This document shows, piece after piece, positions 1 to 10,993 of a stretch of DNA of 19,696 nt (position 1 is the first letter of the stretch; every line of letters starts with the position of its first letter). The notes beneath the pieces were generated by a model, which worked only from the letters and a program-made list of their open reading frames with translations, searched no databases and was not told the DNA's origin. Position numbers and translations under genes: made by a program. The DNA is from Conidiobolus incongruus B7586 (taxonomy: Eukaryota; Entomophthoromycota; Entomophthoromycetes; Entomophthorales; Conidiobolaceae), in contig JNEM01015764.1 in assembly GCA_000697335.1 (NCBI GenBank), forward strand, positions 1 to 19,696, in the 5' to 3' direction.

Positions 1-723
1 TAAATTTATAACTTATTTTAATTAAAATTTTAATTTTAACATATTGGCAAATAATAAATTAAATATAATTAAATATAATTTATTATAATCAAGTAATATA
101 CTTAAATCATTTATTTTAATATAAGTTAATTTAGTTAAGAATTATTTAAGTTATAAATAAATATATATATTATTTTTATTTTATAACTTAATTTTATAAG
201 TTAATATATATAATAATTATAAAATATATAAAGTTAAACTTATAAAAGATTTTCTATATAAAAAAATAAAAAAAGCTACCATATTTAATATATTCACTAG
301 ATTATAACTTAAGTAATTATAATTATTTTAAATAATTAAAAAATATACTTATAAGGGAAAATTCCTATAAACAAATTAAACTAGTTTGTAAAATATTAAA
401 TTTTAGTCTATAATAAAAAAACTATTGTTCAAGTGTTAGAGGCTTCTTAAAAGGATGGTAAAGAGATTAATAATAGAAGAGAGTATTAATTTTTTAGTGT
501 ATTAATTTTTATCAATCATATATTAATATTTTTATTTGATTTTAATTTTAAAATTGTGCCATTATTTAATTTCTGTACTAATAAAAAAGGTTAACAAACT
601 GAAATAAATCCTTAAATAATAATTATTAGAAATTTATCAATATATTAAAATAAATCGATAAATAATTGAAACACAATTAACATTAAAATATCAATTGAAT
701 AAAAAACTATTATTTATAACAAA
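1..723. other. AT-rich region downstream of NCA2
   Basis: No gene is visible. The DNA is almost entirely A and T with stops in all frames. It contains one copy of an inverted dispersed repeat (207-354, listed separately). A slightly less AT-rich patch near 425-480 shows no coding signal. The stretch from about 600 to 723 would hold the 3'UTR of NCA2, which is transcribed leftward. Confidence 0.6.
207..354 (-). repeat. Dispersed repeat, copy A (inverted relative to copy B at 19398-19547)
   Basis: The reverse complement of 354-207 aligns collinearly with 19398-19547, with only about a 2-nt length difference over ~150 nt. The alignment contains an almost unbroken block of about 35 nt and a shared ATATGGTAG motif at the same offset. 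By eye roughly three quarters of positions match. Similarity continues weakly about 15 nt further outward from 354 and fades below 207. No terminal repeats or coding capacity are evident, so the family is unknown; a short non-autonomous element or old segmental copy is possible. Confidence 0.6.
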
Positions 724-2841
724 TTAAATCTTATAACAAATTTGATCGTTATAACATCTTGTCCAAACATTCAATTTTTGAGTATTGGAAAGTTGATTAC
801 TTTCCAATTCTCGAATATCTTCGAGGAGGCTCAATTTGCCACGAACGTCCAGTTTCGTGGACAGGCTACGCAGTTCGTTGAGATGCATAAGGAGTTTGCC
901 CTTGTATTTGGGATGAGCTTGGTTTTGTGTGGGAGTATCGTGAGATAATGAGATGTTGATAATCTTGTGCACATTGCGAAGTTCTTTACGAAGTTGGGCT
1001 TGGATTTGGTTCTTGGATGAGCCTTTTCTTGAACTCCAGCGATTGGCTAAATAGTTGGTGAAGCCGTATGTCACAAGAAGAGATGGCATCACCGCCAACA
1101 TACCAAAGTTGAGTTCGTTGGATTGAAGTAGTTTGTCAAGAGCTGACATTGCTAAACCCAAATCTACTTTAGTCTTTTGAATCTGGATCAATAGCTCTTG
1201 AATTAAGTTTCCTAATTAATTGATTTAGTACAGTTATTAACAATTTTAATAAATATAGATCATTACCAAATAATGCAGATCTAATAGGAGTCTAAAAACG
1301 GCCATTAATATATTGCTATATAGATAAAATACTAATTTATATACCTGAATATCTTGTTCATAAACCTTTAACATAGGTGATAAATCTCCCATCTGGACCA
1401 TTTCAACCAAATTAGAATTTGCTTCAGAATTGCCATGTTCAGTTACAAATTGTTGAACCATACGCTCTAAAGACTATAAAATAATTAATATTGGTTAAAA
1501 TATACTATAAATTGAAATTACTTCTAAATCGGTTTCTAAAGATTTTTGAGACATTAATTGAAGTCGATGCTCCCTGTGTCTAATAGTTCGATACATTTGT
1601 TTCAAGGGCTCCAGGATCCAGTCGACCAAAAAGCGCTTAGCAGTATCTGCGGCTGTGTCAATCCATTTGAATATATCTTGCTTGTAAAATTGAAAGGTTG
1701 AAAATGATCTCTTGAATACCAAGTATCCTACCAATACTGGGAAGTAGTAACGTTCCAAAGCATTGGGAGGCTTTGACAAGCTCAAAGCTTTGACATTATC
1801 TTCTTTGAGCTGTAAGCAGCGATCGACAATATGTGCCAACTTTTGATAGGCTTTGAATTTCAATTGACTCAAGTCCAAAGATTGAATATCGTCCAATTGA
1901 TATTTGAACAAATTCCATTCCGAATCTGAAGATTCCAAACTAAATTCGGAGGAATTGATAGAATTTTTAGCTTGGAATCGATCGTAGCTATCCAACCAGC
2001 ATTCTAACTGACTCAAAAATTCGATGAGCTTCTTGGGATTCACTACACTTTGAGCCAGTGTGTTGCGATGGCACAAATTCAAATCTAATTCTGATATACC
2101 ACCCAACAAACAGCTCCATCCGAGTTGAATGCGATCGAGATGATTAATCTTATTGTTCACTTCGAGCCTTACGGATGTGAAGTAATTTACGGGTAAATAA
2201 ACCCCAACTTTGGTGAAATAGGGAACTTTGGTAGGTACTGAAAACAGCTCTAACTTGAGAGTTTCAATTAATTTACGATAATCCAAATTAAGAATTGAAG
2301 GGTCTTTTTGTATCAAATGGTAAGTTCTAACTGCCAATTTATAACATCTTCTAGGCACTGTTTGAATCCAATAATTAACCAACTGAAAGTTGGAAAATTT
2401 TAAATTTTGCCAATATCGCAATTGCTCGCTGGACTCTTTGGAGTTATCTAATAGGATTTGGAGGAATTGTGTATATAATGAAATGGTAAGTTGGTTCATG
2501 AGTAGCCATTCTAACTCCTCTTCCAACTCGATTTTCTCTTCGGCTTCGTCAATATTCAACTCGGAAGCATCCTTTAAAGTTTTCAACTTAGCTTGAATTT
2601 GATGTAGATTCAATTGACTGCTTGCTTTAATGGTTGTGTTTGGAGGATGAATTAAACTGCCCCACAATTTGAGTAACTTGGGATTGGGAACCAAGTTCAA
2701 AGTGGCAATTGAACTTTCAGACCCTGAAGTGCTAGACTGTATAGGTGAATTTGTATGCGTTCTCTGACTATTACTCGCAAATTCCCACTTTCTTTGTAAG
2801 TCTAGTTGAGCTTTTTCGTATATATCACTAGCAAAACTCAT
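724..2841 (-). CDS. NCA2: NCA2-family mitochondrial protein (ATP synthase regulation), four exons
   Basis: Exons read leftward: 2841-1522, 1473-1345, a 25-nt microexon 1291-1267, and 1211-724. Introns are 48, 53 and 55 nt with GT..AG ends. The joined protein is 653 aa, close to yeast Nca2 (about 616). The C-terminal third is the diagnostic part: [20 protein letters not shown] (residues 498-517) then a hydrophobic segment [15 protein letters not shown] (528-542), with another hydrophobic stretch at about 365-377. In yeast, Nca2 is a mitochondrial protein that acts with Nca3 to control expression of mitochondrially encoded ATP synthase subunits 6 and 8; transfer of that role here is inference. 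The start is chosen because an in-frame TAA lies four codons upstream. Codon use is AT-rich, like the locale. The microexon is required to restore frame and the conserved PIRxxLFG region. The gene is divergent from RPL6. Confidence 0.9.
1267..1291 (-). other. NCA2: 25-nt microexon of NCA2
   Basis: Exon 2 ends in phase 0 after ...VYEQDIQ, while the last exon begins in phase 2 (GA then AAC). A direct join would break the frame and lose about nine conserved residues. A 25-nt segment preceded by TTTTTAG and followed by GTAATG encodes TPIRSALF plus the first base of Gly492. It repairs the phase exactly and matches the region where NCA2 relatives have a PI-[KR]-xLLFGxLI motif (recalled from family knowledge). 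The flanking introns are 53 and 55 nt; the second carries a TACTAAA branch-like motif near its 3' end. Confidence 0.8.
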
Positions 2842-3815
2842 ATTTTTATCTTAATCAATATATATTATTTTATTTTTTTATAAAATTATTTTGAAATGAT
2901 AAGTGTATGACATCATTAGATTGATAACTTAAAATATTTTTATCATTTTTAATTTTTATGGGATTCTAATAAATGTTGATTTGATTATTTAAAATCAAAG
3001 TTGAATTTTTGAAATATTAACAGATTATAACGTTTTGAAAAATTATAGCATACTTTTTAAATTTTGCTTTAAGTATATAACATTGATTTAGTCTACCTAA
3101 AATGATCTTAGCTTTACCATTTAATACCAATTAAGTTAACGATATATTATAATAATGATTGTACTTTTTCAAATAAACAATTACCTCAATTCTGATCATT
3201 GAAAAATATATTTTAATACCAATATTGATTAAATAATTATTACATATAATAGATTTAGTATAATTTAAAATTATAAATTAATCAGTGTCTGTTATATTCA
3301 ATTAAAAAAATTCAAATTTACTAAAATTGGAATCATTTATACAACATCAATTATATTTGTGTAATATAGTTTCTAGTGAATATTATCAATAATCTAACTT
3401 ATTTTTAATATTATTAATTTTTGATATAATACAATTTTTATTGAAATATAATAGATATTTAATACATTTCTGCTTTTTGAAGAATATATTAGTGTTCAAT
3501 TTGAAATTAAAATGCTCAATTATCAAATATGGAAGGACTAATACTATTTATTAAATCCTTATATTATTGGGAATTAAAAAAGATTTTCTTATGATTAAAA
3601 AATATATTTTGAAATGTTAATATTGAATACTTAAAATTGTTTTTTATTTGTAATGATTATTAAAATTAATAAAAAAAATACTCTCTTTTAAATAATTGAT
3701 CAAAAAAATAACCAATGTTAAAACAAATTAATCCAGTCGATTATCCAGGCTATATTAAATTTAGATTTTAAAATAAACAAACGTATTAGTTAATAACCTA
3801 TTTATATAAATTTTA

Positions 3816-3940
3816 TGCTAGTTAACCAAGTTGGTTAGCTCTGCAACGTTGAAAGGATCATAGTTCGGCTCTCGACGCCAAATATCTCTTCAGCGCGATT
3901 TCAATACTCAGCTTAGAATATCTGACTTGGATTTCTTTTT
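3816..3940 (+). other. tRNA-like / Pol III promoter-like relic (possible SINE head or tRNA pseudogene)
   Basis: This GC-richer island lies in otherwise A/T DNA. At 3823-3834 TAACCAAGTTGG matches the Pol III A box (TRGCNNAGYNGG) at 11 of 12 positions. At 3862-3872 AGTTCGGCTCT matches the B box (GGTTCGANTCC) at 8 of 11. A T5 run, a possible Pol III terminator, lies at 3936-3940. The A-to-B spacing is about five bases shorter than in a normal tRNA. I could not pair an acceptor stem or a clean T stem, so it is not an intact tRNA. A decayed tRNA, a tRNA-derived SINE or a chance match are all possible. Confidence 0.3.
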
Positions 3941-4750
3941 ATCTTAATTATAATCATTACAATTTTTTAAAGTTCCTTAATAAAATAATGACTGATTAAT
4001 TAAATCTTGGAAAATAGAAAAATTTTATTATAATAATCTATTTCATCAAAAAAGATTAAATTTTAGAGTTTTATTGATTAGTATTAAAGTTCCAAGTATT
4101 GTATTTAAAAAAATGATTCATCTTAGTACAAAATTGATACGGATATGGGTATTTTAAAAATAATAAAATAATATACATTAAATACATTTCACTATCATAT
4201 CAATAGTTAATTCAAAAAGTTGATATCAAATATATAAATTATATAAAGAATGATAATTTAATGATTTTAATAAACAAGAATAATTTATTGGTATTGTGGG
4301 TAACAAGATCATTAATGTCTTTATCGTTTTTAGATGATCAAAATTCATAAAAAATAAATTCAGTTATTCTTAAATAATAAGTTTGAATATATATATATAG
4401 GCTACTAAAATTACTATTATATTATTCTGTTGAAAAATATATATTAATTTATAATGTTAGATAGAATTATGCGAATATGATTTTTCCAGCTTAGATCATC
4501 CCGAATTTATTTTTTTTCGTTAATTATAGTTTAGCTACAGTAAGTGATTTAAATTATGAGGAAAGGATAAATTTCTATATTTTTATATCAAATAAACTTT
4601 CAAGTCCTTCTCCTAGCTAATTTCTTGTTAATAAATCGAATTCTAAATTGTGTATTCCATAAATATCAATTTACAAACAAAAGTTATTTAAAAAAATAGT
4701 GTATATTGATATATTGTATTATTATCCGATTAAATAAAATAGATTATTTA

Positions 4751-4773
4751 ATATATATATATATATATATATA
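4751..4773. repeat. (AT)n dinucleotide microsatellite
   Basis: Eleven uninterrupted AT units plus one A are visible. Simple repeat with no other function evident. Confidence 0.9.
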
Positions 4774-4894
4774 ATAATATACTAATTAAATCTAGAAAAG
4801 AGTCAATAATTAATTTATTTACATTATAGTTTAATATTGTTTTGGACTTCGGTAAATTAAAAAATCAACAATTTTAAGGAATAAATAGCCGATC

Positions 4895-5103
4895 TCGAAA
4901 TTTAATTGGCTACACGTGACAATTCTCAAAGATTTAGGACAAGGTGTCCAATACAAACAGTGTTATAGTACAATAAACATTAACGAATAAAATTATTATG
5001 AGTATAATTATGTATCCCCCTCTTTCCGAATACTACCAAATTTTGTAGGTATCGGCCCAATATTTCACACTCTTTCTTGACTAAGTTATCAGACTAGATT
5101 GAG
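4895..5103 (+). promoter_or_regulatory. Probable RPL6 promoter and first untranslated exon
   Basis: A palindromic CACGTG E-box lies at 4913-4918 (within CACGTGAC), the core bound by Cbf1/USF-type bHLH factors. A reverse CCAAT motif (ATTGG) lies at about 4905-4909 and a forward CCAAT at about 4948-4952. A pyrimidine tract (CCCCCTCTTTCC) near 5016-5027 could mark transcription starts of a ribosomal protein gene. These sites are about 510-550 bp from the ATG, but only about 100-200 bp from the inferred first exon if the 5'UTR intron at 5104-5449 is real. Factor identities are inference. Confidence 0.45.
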
Positions 5104-5449
5104 GTGAGTTCAACGAACTCAGAGATGAAAATAAAATAAGTTGAACCAACTAAAAGCAGAACTGATACAAGGATCATCTATAACAATGAAACATTAATAT
5201 AATACAATTAATCAAACAATATAATAACATCCATCAGCTTATCTAATAACGAACTGCAAGATCAATTAAAATATGTTAATATAAATCACAAAAGCAACAT
5301 AATACATAATTAAATCAGCCATCACCATATAATCAATTAGCAAATGTTCAACATCTAAGATCCTTGTTGATGATTCTGATGCTTCATCTGAGCTAGTTAT
5401 TAATTACAGAAAATTTAGAATAATGATATTAACTGAAATATTTCTATAG
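5104..5449 (+). other. RPL6: Probable 5'UTR intron of RPL6
   Basis: A strong donor GAG|GTGAGT at 5104 pairs with an acceptor TTTCTATAG ending at 5449, with a branch-like ATTAACTGA about 15-20 nt before it. This is the same layout as the verified coding introns here. At 346 nt it is far longer than the coding introns. Joining in the frame of the ATG at 5459 would run into a TAG just before the donor, so the upstream exon is untranslated. The region is less A/T-biased than true spacer and has TGATGA and CTGA motifs near 5367-5395, but I could not assemble a convincing snoRNA. Confidence 0.5.
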
Positions 5450-5458
5450 AGTATCGAG

Positions 5459-6089
5459 ATGTCTCAGCTTCACCAACACGTTACTTCTGACCTCAAGGCT
5501 CTCCTCACCAAGGCTCCTAAGCCTTTGAAGGCCACCAAGGACGCTCAACCCAAGTGGGTTCGCAAGGCTGTCCGCCCCCGTAAGCTCCGTGCTTCCATCA
5601 CCCCCGGTACCGTCCTCATTCTCTTGAACGGACGTTTCCGTGGTAAGCGCGTTGTTTTCTTGAAGCAATTGGACAGTGGTCTCCTTTTGGTTACTGGTCC
5701 CTTCAAGATCAATGGTGTCCCCCTCCGTCGTGTCGATCAATCTTATGTCATCGCTACCACCACCAAGGTCGATATCTCCTCTGTTAAGGCTGCCGACCAC
5801 ATCAACGACGAATACTTCAAGTACGAAAAGGCCCCTAAGGCTAAAGGTACCGAAAAGGAATTCTTCGGTGAAGAACCCAAGGTATTTTTTAAAATTCAAT
5901 TTATGTAAAAATGTCAAAATTAACACATCTCTTTAGCCCCGTCAATTGAAGGAACAACGTGTTACTGACCAAAAGAACGTTGATGCCGAACTTCTCCCTA
6001 TCATCAAGAAGGAAGAACACCTCTACTCTTACCTCAACGCCTCTTTCCAACTCACCAAGGGTCAAGCTCCCCACACTCTCAAGTTCTAA
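5459..6089 (+). CDS. RPL6: Ribosomal protein eL6 (60S subunit)
   Basis: Exons are 5459-5881 and 5937-6089, separated by a 55-nt phase-0 intron (GTATTT...CTCTTTAG, branch-like TTAAC). The protein is 191 aa, slightly longer than yeast L6 (176). Diagnostic motifs are [20 protein letters not shown] (about residues 41-60), [28 protein letters not shown] and [12 protein letters not shown]. The C-terminal half carries the eL6 signature VTDQKNVD and ends in PHTLKF. It is a structural component of the large ribosomal subunit. Codons are strongly biased to C-ending or otherwise preferred forms (CTC, CGT, GTC, ACC, AAG), as expected of a highly expressed gene, and contrast with flanking A/T DNA. An AATAAA overlaps the stop region (about 6089-6094). 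It is divergent from NCA2 and convergent with the subtilase. Confidence 0.96.
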
Positions 6090-6625
6090 AATAAAGTGGT
6101 AACATATCCCACTGCTCTATGTGTATAACAGAGCTTACGTATATTAACCAAAATCCAGCTTTTTGAGGTATTTTCCGTATTTCTGTTAAATAATATATAT
6201 TTTTATTTATCATATACATATAGCTTTATTTTGTCTAACCACTTTATACCAAATATTAAACCTTGTTTAGACACTTCTCAGAGTAATATTATATTTGTGG
6301 TTATACATTTTACTTTTATTTTTCTTTTTTTACTATATCCCTTCCCTCAATCATTTTTTACTTATATCAAAGCTCAATATTCAATAATATAATTTAATCT
6401 TTATATATTAGGCATCACTCATCGACCAATATCGAATTTCCTACTATATCACTTTATTCCATTCAAGATTATCATTTTTATAACAATTTTTCTATAATCA
6501 ATCATAAAATTTAATGTTTATATTTTATTTTGTTTTGTTATTATTATTACTAATTTTATTCATTCAATTACTCTAAAATATTCAATTTATTAAATGTGTT
6601 TAGAGATAATAAATATTTTAAGCAC
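6090..6625. other. Convergent 3' flank between RPL6 and the subtilase
   Basis: There is no gene. The plus strand is T-rich with some C, unlike the balanced A/T of the long spacers, which suits 3'UTR and polyadenylation sequence. A short GCTCT/AGAGC hairpin lies at about 6113-6133. On the minus strand an AATAAA occurs at 6555-6560, about 65 bases past the subtilase stop, and may serve as its poly(A) signal. Confidence 0.5.
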
Positions 6626-7807
6626 TTAAACATATTGACTAAATGCTAATCGATTAACTGTTACAGTTGTTGAATTCATATTGGTTATAACATCGTATGT
6701 TGCCGTGCGATAAAGCTCTTCAATTATTTCCTCATGGTTGAGACTTGGATTTAAACTCCAATAGCTTGATAAAATACCTGTAATATGAGGAGTTGCCATT
6801 GAAGTCCCGGATAGCATTCTAGTTGCCACATCACTACCTTTATAAGTTGATGTGATATTGACTCCTGGCGCAAATATATCAACACAAGGTCCATGGTTTG
6901 AGAATCTAGCTTTACGATCCAACATATCAGTTGCACCGACAGTGACTGCATTAGGAGCTGATGCAGGAGATCGGATACACGAATCTGAGTTTTTATTACC
7001 AGCAGATACGACAACAATAAAACCTTGTTTATATGCCTCCTCCACCGCCTCATTGACTAACATACTTTTCTTTCCTCCCAAGCTCATACTAATAAGATTC
7101 CTTCGATTCCGATCAGCATTTTCAATAACCCATTCGATTCCTGCAATAGTTCGCGAGTTTGAGCCCTTCCCATTATCGTTTAATATCTTTACAGCAACTA
7201 ATTCGACATTCTTCGCAATACCAAAGTAGCTACCACCAACAATTCCAGAGCAATGAGTACCATGTCCATGAAGATCATCGTCTGTGCTATTTTTAACAAA
7301 GTTTGCACCCCATCTCGCCCTATGCTGAAAATCGGTGTGATTTATATTAATCCCTGTATCTAAAATGTAAACTGTAGTGCCATTTCCAGCATTTGGAGGA
7401 TATTGAAATGTAGGAATGGTCGAATTGTCATACATCTCCCTCTGAGATATCCTTGCAAGTCCCCATGGACTGGGAGATTGAATCTCTTCAACATCTAAAA
7501 TATCGTCACTTTCAACATCCAAAACCTCTTCATGGCCCTTGATAATATCAACAAGCTCGGAACGCATATGAATACAAATTCCTCGATATAAACGTTGGTA
7601 TCGATGCAAAATCTCATGTTGAGTGGGATCTTCTGCAGAATGATTTGCTCTTATTAAGTTTTCAATTAACATAAGTTGTTCATCATATGATTTTGTAGAA
7701 TTGGAATGAAATTTTACAATAAACTGAGTTTGTACATCTTCTTCAATACTACATAAAATAAAAGTGATATAAAAGATATATAAAAACAGTATATTTAATA
7801 ACATCAT
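6626..7807 (-). CDS. Secreted subtilisin-like serine protease (S8, proteinase K type), intronless
   Basis: The product is 393 aa in one exon, with an in-frame TAA directly before the ATG. Residues 1-20 form a hydrophobic signal peptide ([17 protein letters not shown]). About 27-108 resemble an inhibitor I9 propeptide (FIVKFHSN ... [10 protein letters not shown]). The catalytic domain is about 114-393. Triad: Asp150 in YILDTGIN, His182 in GHGTHCSG, Ser336 in [10 protein letters not shown]; Asn271 in SAGN is the oxyanion residue. All are present, so the enzyme looks active. Cysteines at 186, 277 and 308 suit extracellular disulfides, and several N-x-S/T sites are present. The HGTHCSG and [10 protein letters not shown] forms match fungal proteinase K-like enzymes that degrade host or environmental protein. 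There is no C-terminal extension or membrane anchor. Codon use is AT-rich like the locale, and lack of introns sets it apart from its neighbours. Substrate is unknown. Confidence 0.95.
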   Translation of the reverse strand: MMLLNILFLYIFYITFILCSIEEDVQTQFIVKFHSNSTKSYDEQLMLIENLIRANHSAEDPTQHEILHRYQRLYRGICIHMRSELVDIIKGHEEVLDVESDDILDVEEIQSPSPWGLARISQREMYDNSTIPTFQYPPNAGNGTTVYILDTGININHTDFQHRARWGANFVKNSTDDDLHGHGTHCSGIVGGSYFGIAKNVELVAVKILNDNGKGSNSRTIAGIEWVIENADRNRRNLISMSLGGKKSMLVNEAVEEAYKQGFIVVVSAGNKNSDSCIRSPASAPNAVTVGATDMLDRKARFSNHGPCVDIFAPGVNITSTYKGSDVATRMLSGTSMATPHITGILSSYWSLNPSLNHEEIIEELYRTATYDVITNMNSTTVTVNRLAFSQYV

Positions 7808-7854
7808 TTAGTCAACTTTAATTAATGGGCCAAAGAGATTTAAAGAAGTTAAAG

Positions 7855-7862
7855 TATATATA
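7855..7862 (-). promoter_or_regulatory. TATA-like element upstream of the subtilase
   Basis: TATATATA lies about 48-55 bases upstream of the subtilase ATG, in a short less A/T-pure stretch. The position suits a TATA box with a short leader. In DNA this AT-rich the motif occurs often by chance. Confidence 0.3.
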
Positions 7863-8518
7863 GTTAGTACTTTGACATGATACAATACTCAATTTAGTAA
7901 CCTATCATAGCTTTTTTAATTTTAAATCTAATTTTTGATCTTTTTAACGTTTTTGAAATTAAAAATTTAACAATTTGAATTTGGAATCTCCACAAATTAT
8001 ATAGGTAGATCAATACTATTAAATATTAATATAAATTATATATATAATAATAGTATAAAATATATATTTTTTGAATTATTATAATAAATAATATAATTTT
8101 TGTGTTTTTAATAATATTTATTTAATACTTAATTTACTTTAAATATTTTTCATAATATAAATAAAAAAAATAAATATTTTTACTCTTAATTATTTTATTG
8201 AATTTTGAAATAAATCCAATTTCAATTATTTAAAAAAAATTTAAAATTATGAGAATAATAAATCAATCATTTTGCTGTTTATATATGTATATCGACATTT
8301 AGATTATCTAATAGATCATTTAAAGATTCGATGTAGTTATATATATTTATATTATATATTTCAAACAATTTTTTAACATTACATATATATTTATATTTAA
8401 TTTTTTCAGATTAAACATTTAATTAAAATAAACAAAAAATAACATGATAAATATCAGGCTAATTTATTACAATTATGTAATATCGAATAAATGATATTTT
8501 TTATTAATAGTTTCAACT

Positions 8519-8520
<2 letters not shown>

Positions 8521-8575
<55 letters not shown>
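8521..8575. repeat. (TAA)18 microsatellite
   Basis: About eighteen uninterrupted TAA units, followed directly by three TATAAA-type units to about 8595. Likely length-polymorphic. Confidence 0.95.
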
Positions 8576-8576
<1 letters not shown>

Positions 8577-8784
8577 TAAATATAAATATAAATATTTTTC
8601 AAATTATTGAATATGAATTAATAATTATTATTAATATAGCTGTTACTTTTATTTATTTTTTTAAGTGATATTTTATTTTTAATTAAGTTATTAACTCATA
8701 TAGGTTAACTTTAATTAAGTAATAATATTGATATTAGTGTTATTAATTAAAAATAGTTAATTTTATTTTACATTAAAAATTTAA

Positions 8785-8840
8785 ATTATATTAATATTAT
8801 AATTCAACTGTTTTCTTTTGAATTATAATATTAATATAAT
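8785..8840. repeat. Perfect 23-bp inverted repeat with 10-nt loop
   Basis: The arm 8785-8807 is exactly the reverse complement of 8818-8840. The 10-nt spacer (CTGTTTTCTT) is richer in C than the arms. Pairing stops at once beyond the arms. No gene is adjacent, so this is not an obvious terminator; it may be the remnant of a hairpin-type element or a site of DNA secondary structure. Confidence 0.85.
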
Positions 8841-9899
8841 AAAATATTAAATTTTTTTAAAATAATAAGGTTTATTAATTTTTTTATAATTGATTAATAA
8901 AAAATAATTTTAAATTTAATATAAATTTTGTAAGAATATTAATGAGTTTTATTATAATATATACTTTATAATATTTGATTTAGTTTTATATTGAGCAATT
9001 ATTACGATAAAATGAAATCTTGAAAGCTCAACTTAATTATTTTAGTTTATTCGAAATATGAACTGAGTGGATTATTAAGATTAATAGCTGAATTACAGCA
9101 GCATATCAAATATGTCATTATCCATAGCCGAATTACTCGAATGTTATTTGATATCTGTCTAATTAAAATTCGAATATCATATGATTATTAAAATTCAAAT
9201 TTAATATTCGATATTCATTCCAGGGTTTATAGAGTTTAATAAAAATTAAATAATAATTTTAGTGGTTTTATTAATTTTATTAAATATTTATATTAATTAA
9301 ACAAAAAAAAGTTGATTTTTTTAAATATAATTTTCTGAGTAAAAAAAATTTTTTTTAAAAAAATAAAAATATCCAGATTATAAGGTAAATATTTCAAAAT
9401 ATTATACTTAATATAGATAAATTAATTTATATTTATTAGTTCCTAAAAATAAAAATTTCCATATTAAGAAAGTGAGGTTAACAGATATAATTCAATTGTT
9501 CAAAAGGTTTAACGTTTATTTAAATCATTAAATTATCTTGATTAGTTTTTGATTTGTATTATTAATTTAATAATATTATTGAATTTTTGAAATAGACACA
9601 AGTATTATAAGTGGTATTGTTTGATTTAAATTTTAAAATGGGATATAATTGGTAATGATAATGAACTATTGGATAACACTAAGACTTGAGGCAAACTGAA
9701 ATTTGGGGAAATTAAGGAGTTCAATACACCATCAATTTAATTATATCATAATTATCGTATTATTAATAGCTTTGAACCAAGGAAAAAATGTTATCCTTAT
9801 TTACCTAGTGTTGGTTTTTCTTTGATTTTAGTCCTTTAATATTTATCGACGCTTGTTTATCATTTAACTCAATCCAAGTGTTCTGTATAAATGCTAAAA

Positions 9900-10303
9900 T
9901 GAGAAGCTGAGAAAGGAGGATAGGTCCAGATGGGGGAATTGAGAGTTAGGATGGGGGAACGGGTGATTTGAGAATGAAAACGGATTGGATATCACACAGT
10001 GTCACTTCCTCACAGTCAAATTAATTGACAATGGGACCAAATAGGGAAAGGCCATTTAAGGGGGGGTTTGAAAACGGGTTGAATTTTTGTGATTTACTAA
10101 TTAATCAATTTAGCATAATTGAAATTCTTATATAAACCAATTCCACCTAAAATTTTTCTCAACTGATTTGATTAGGATTGTTATCTATATTATTTATTTA
10201 TAGCTTTCTGCTCAAGTGTTCAAAGTCCAGTCCATTCGGTCTTTTGTCTCTATCATCGTAGCCACGTCAAATACATCCAACCATATTTAGATATTAGTTT
10301 GCT
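9900..10303 (+). promoter_or_regulatory. G-rich promoter region of the FAM72-like gene
   Basis: The base composition changes abruptly here to a purine-rich plus strand. GATGGGGGAA occurs twice, at 9929-9938 and 9950-9959, spaced 21 bp. A reverse CCAAT (ATTGG) is at 9984-9988. Two CArG-like sites lie 15 bp apart: CCAAATAGGG at 10037-10046 and a perfect CC(A/T)6GG, CCATTTAAGG, at 10052-10061, the latter running into seven further bases of G-run context. A TATA-like TATTTATTTATAG is near 10189-10201. CArG boxes are bound by MADS-box proteins (Mcm1/SRF); that this happens here is inference. Confidence 0.45.

Positions 10304-10993
<690 letters not shown>

Larger units (their letters stand above)
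2842..4894. other. AT-rich divergent intergenic region between NCA2 and RPL6
   Basis: No convincing open frame is seen on either strand. It holds the upstream side of NCA2 (right after 2841), a GC-richer tRNA-like island at 3816-3940 and an (AT)11 microsatellite at 4751-4773. The rest is low-complexity A/T with no recognisable element. Confidence 0.6.
7863..9890. other. AT-rich spacer between the subtilase and FAM72-like gene
   Basis: No open frame with coding character is seen. It contains a TAA microsatellite (8521-8575), a perfect hairpin (8785-8840), an imperfect palindrome around 8711-8750 (TTAATTAA near both ends), and at 9105-9230 a patch with repeated ATTCGAAT/ATATCAAATA-like words and partial inverted repeats. 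None is assignable to a known element. Confidence 0.55.

Noticed and set aside
5107-5400. Possible C/D-box snoRNA in the RPL6 5'UTR intron (GATGAAA, TGATGA and CTGA words)
   Set aside because: The boxes are not in the right order and spacing, and no terminal stem or rRNA guide could be identified by eye.
5444-5926. Open frame of 160 codons on the minus strand opposite RPL6
   Set aside because: It is the antisense shadow of the codon-biased RPL6 exon; it has no family resemblance, while the plus strand encodes eL6.
6852-7229. Open frame of 125 codons on the plus strand opposite the subtilase
   Set aside because: It lies fully antisense to the catalytic domain and shows no recognisable protein; it is a shadow.
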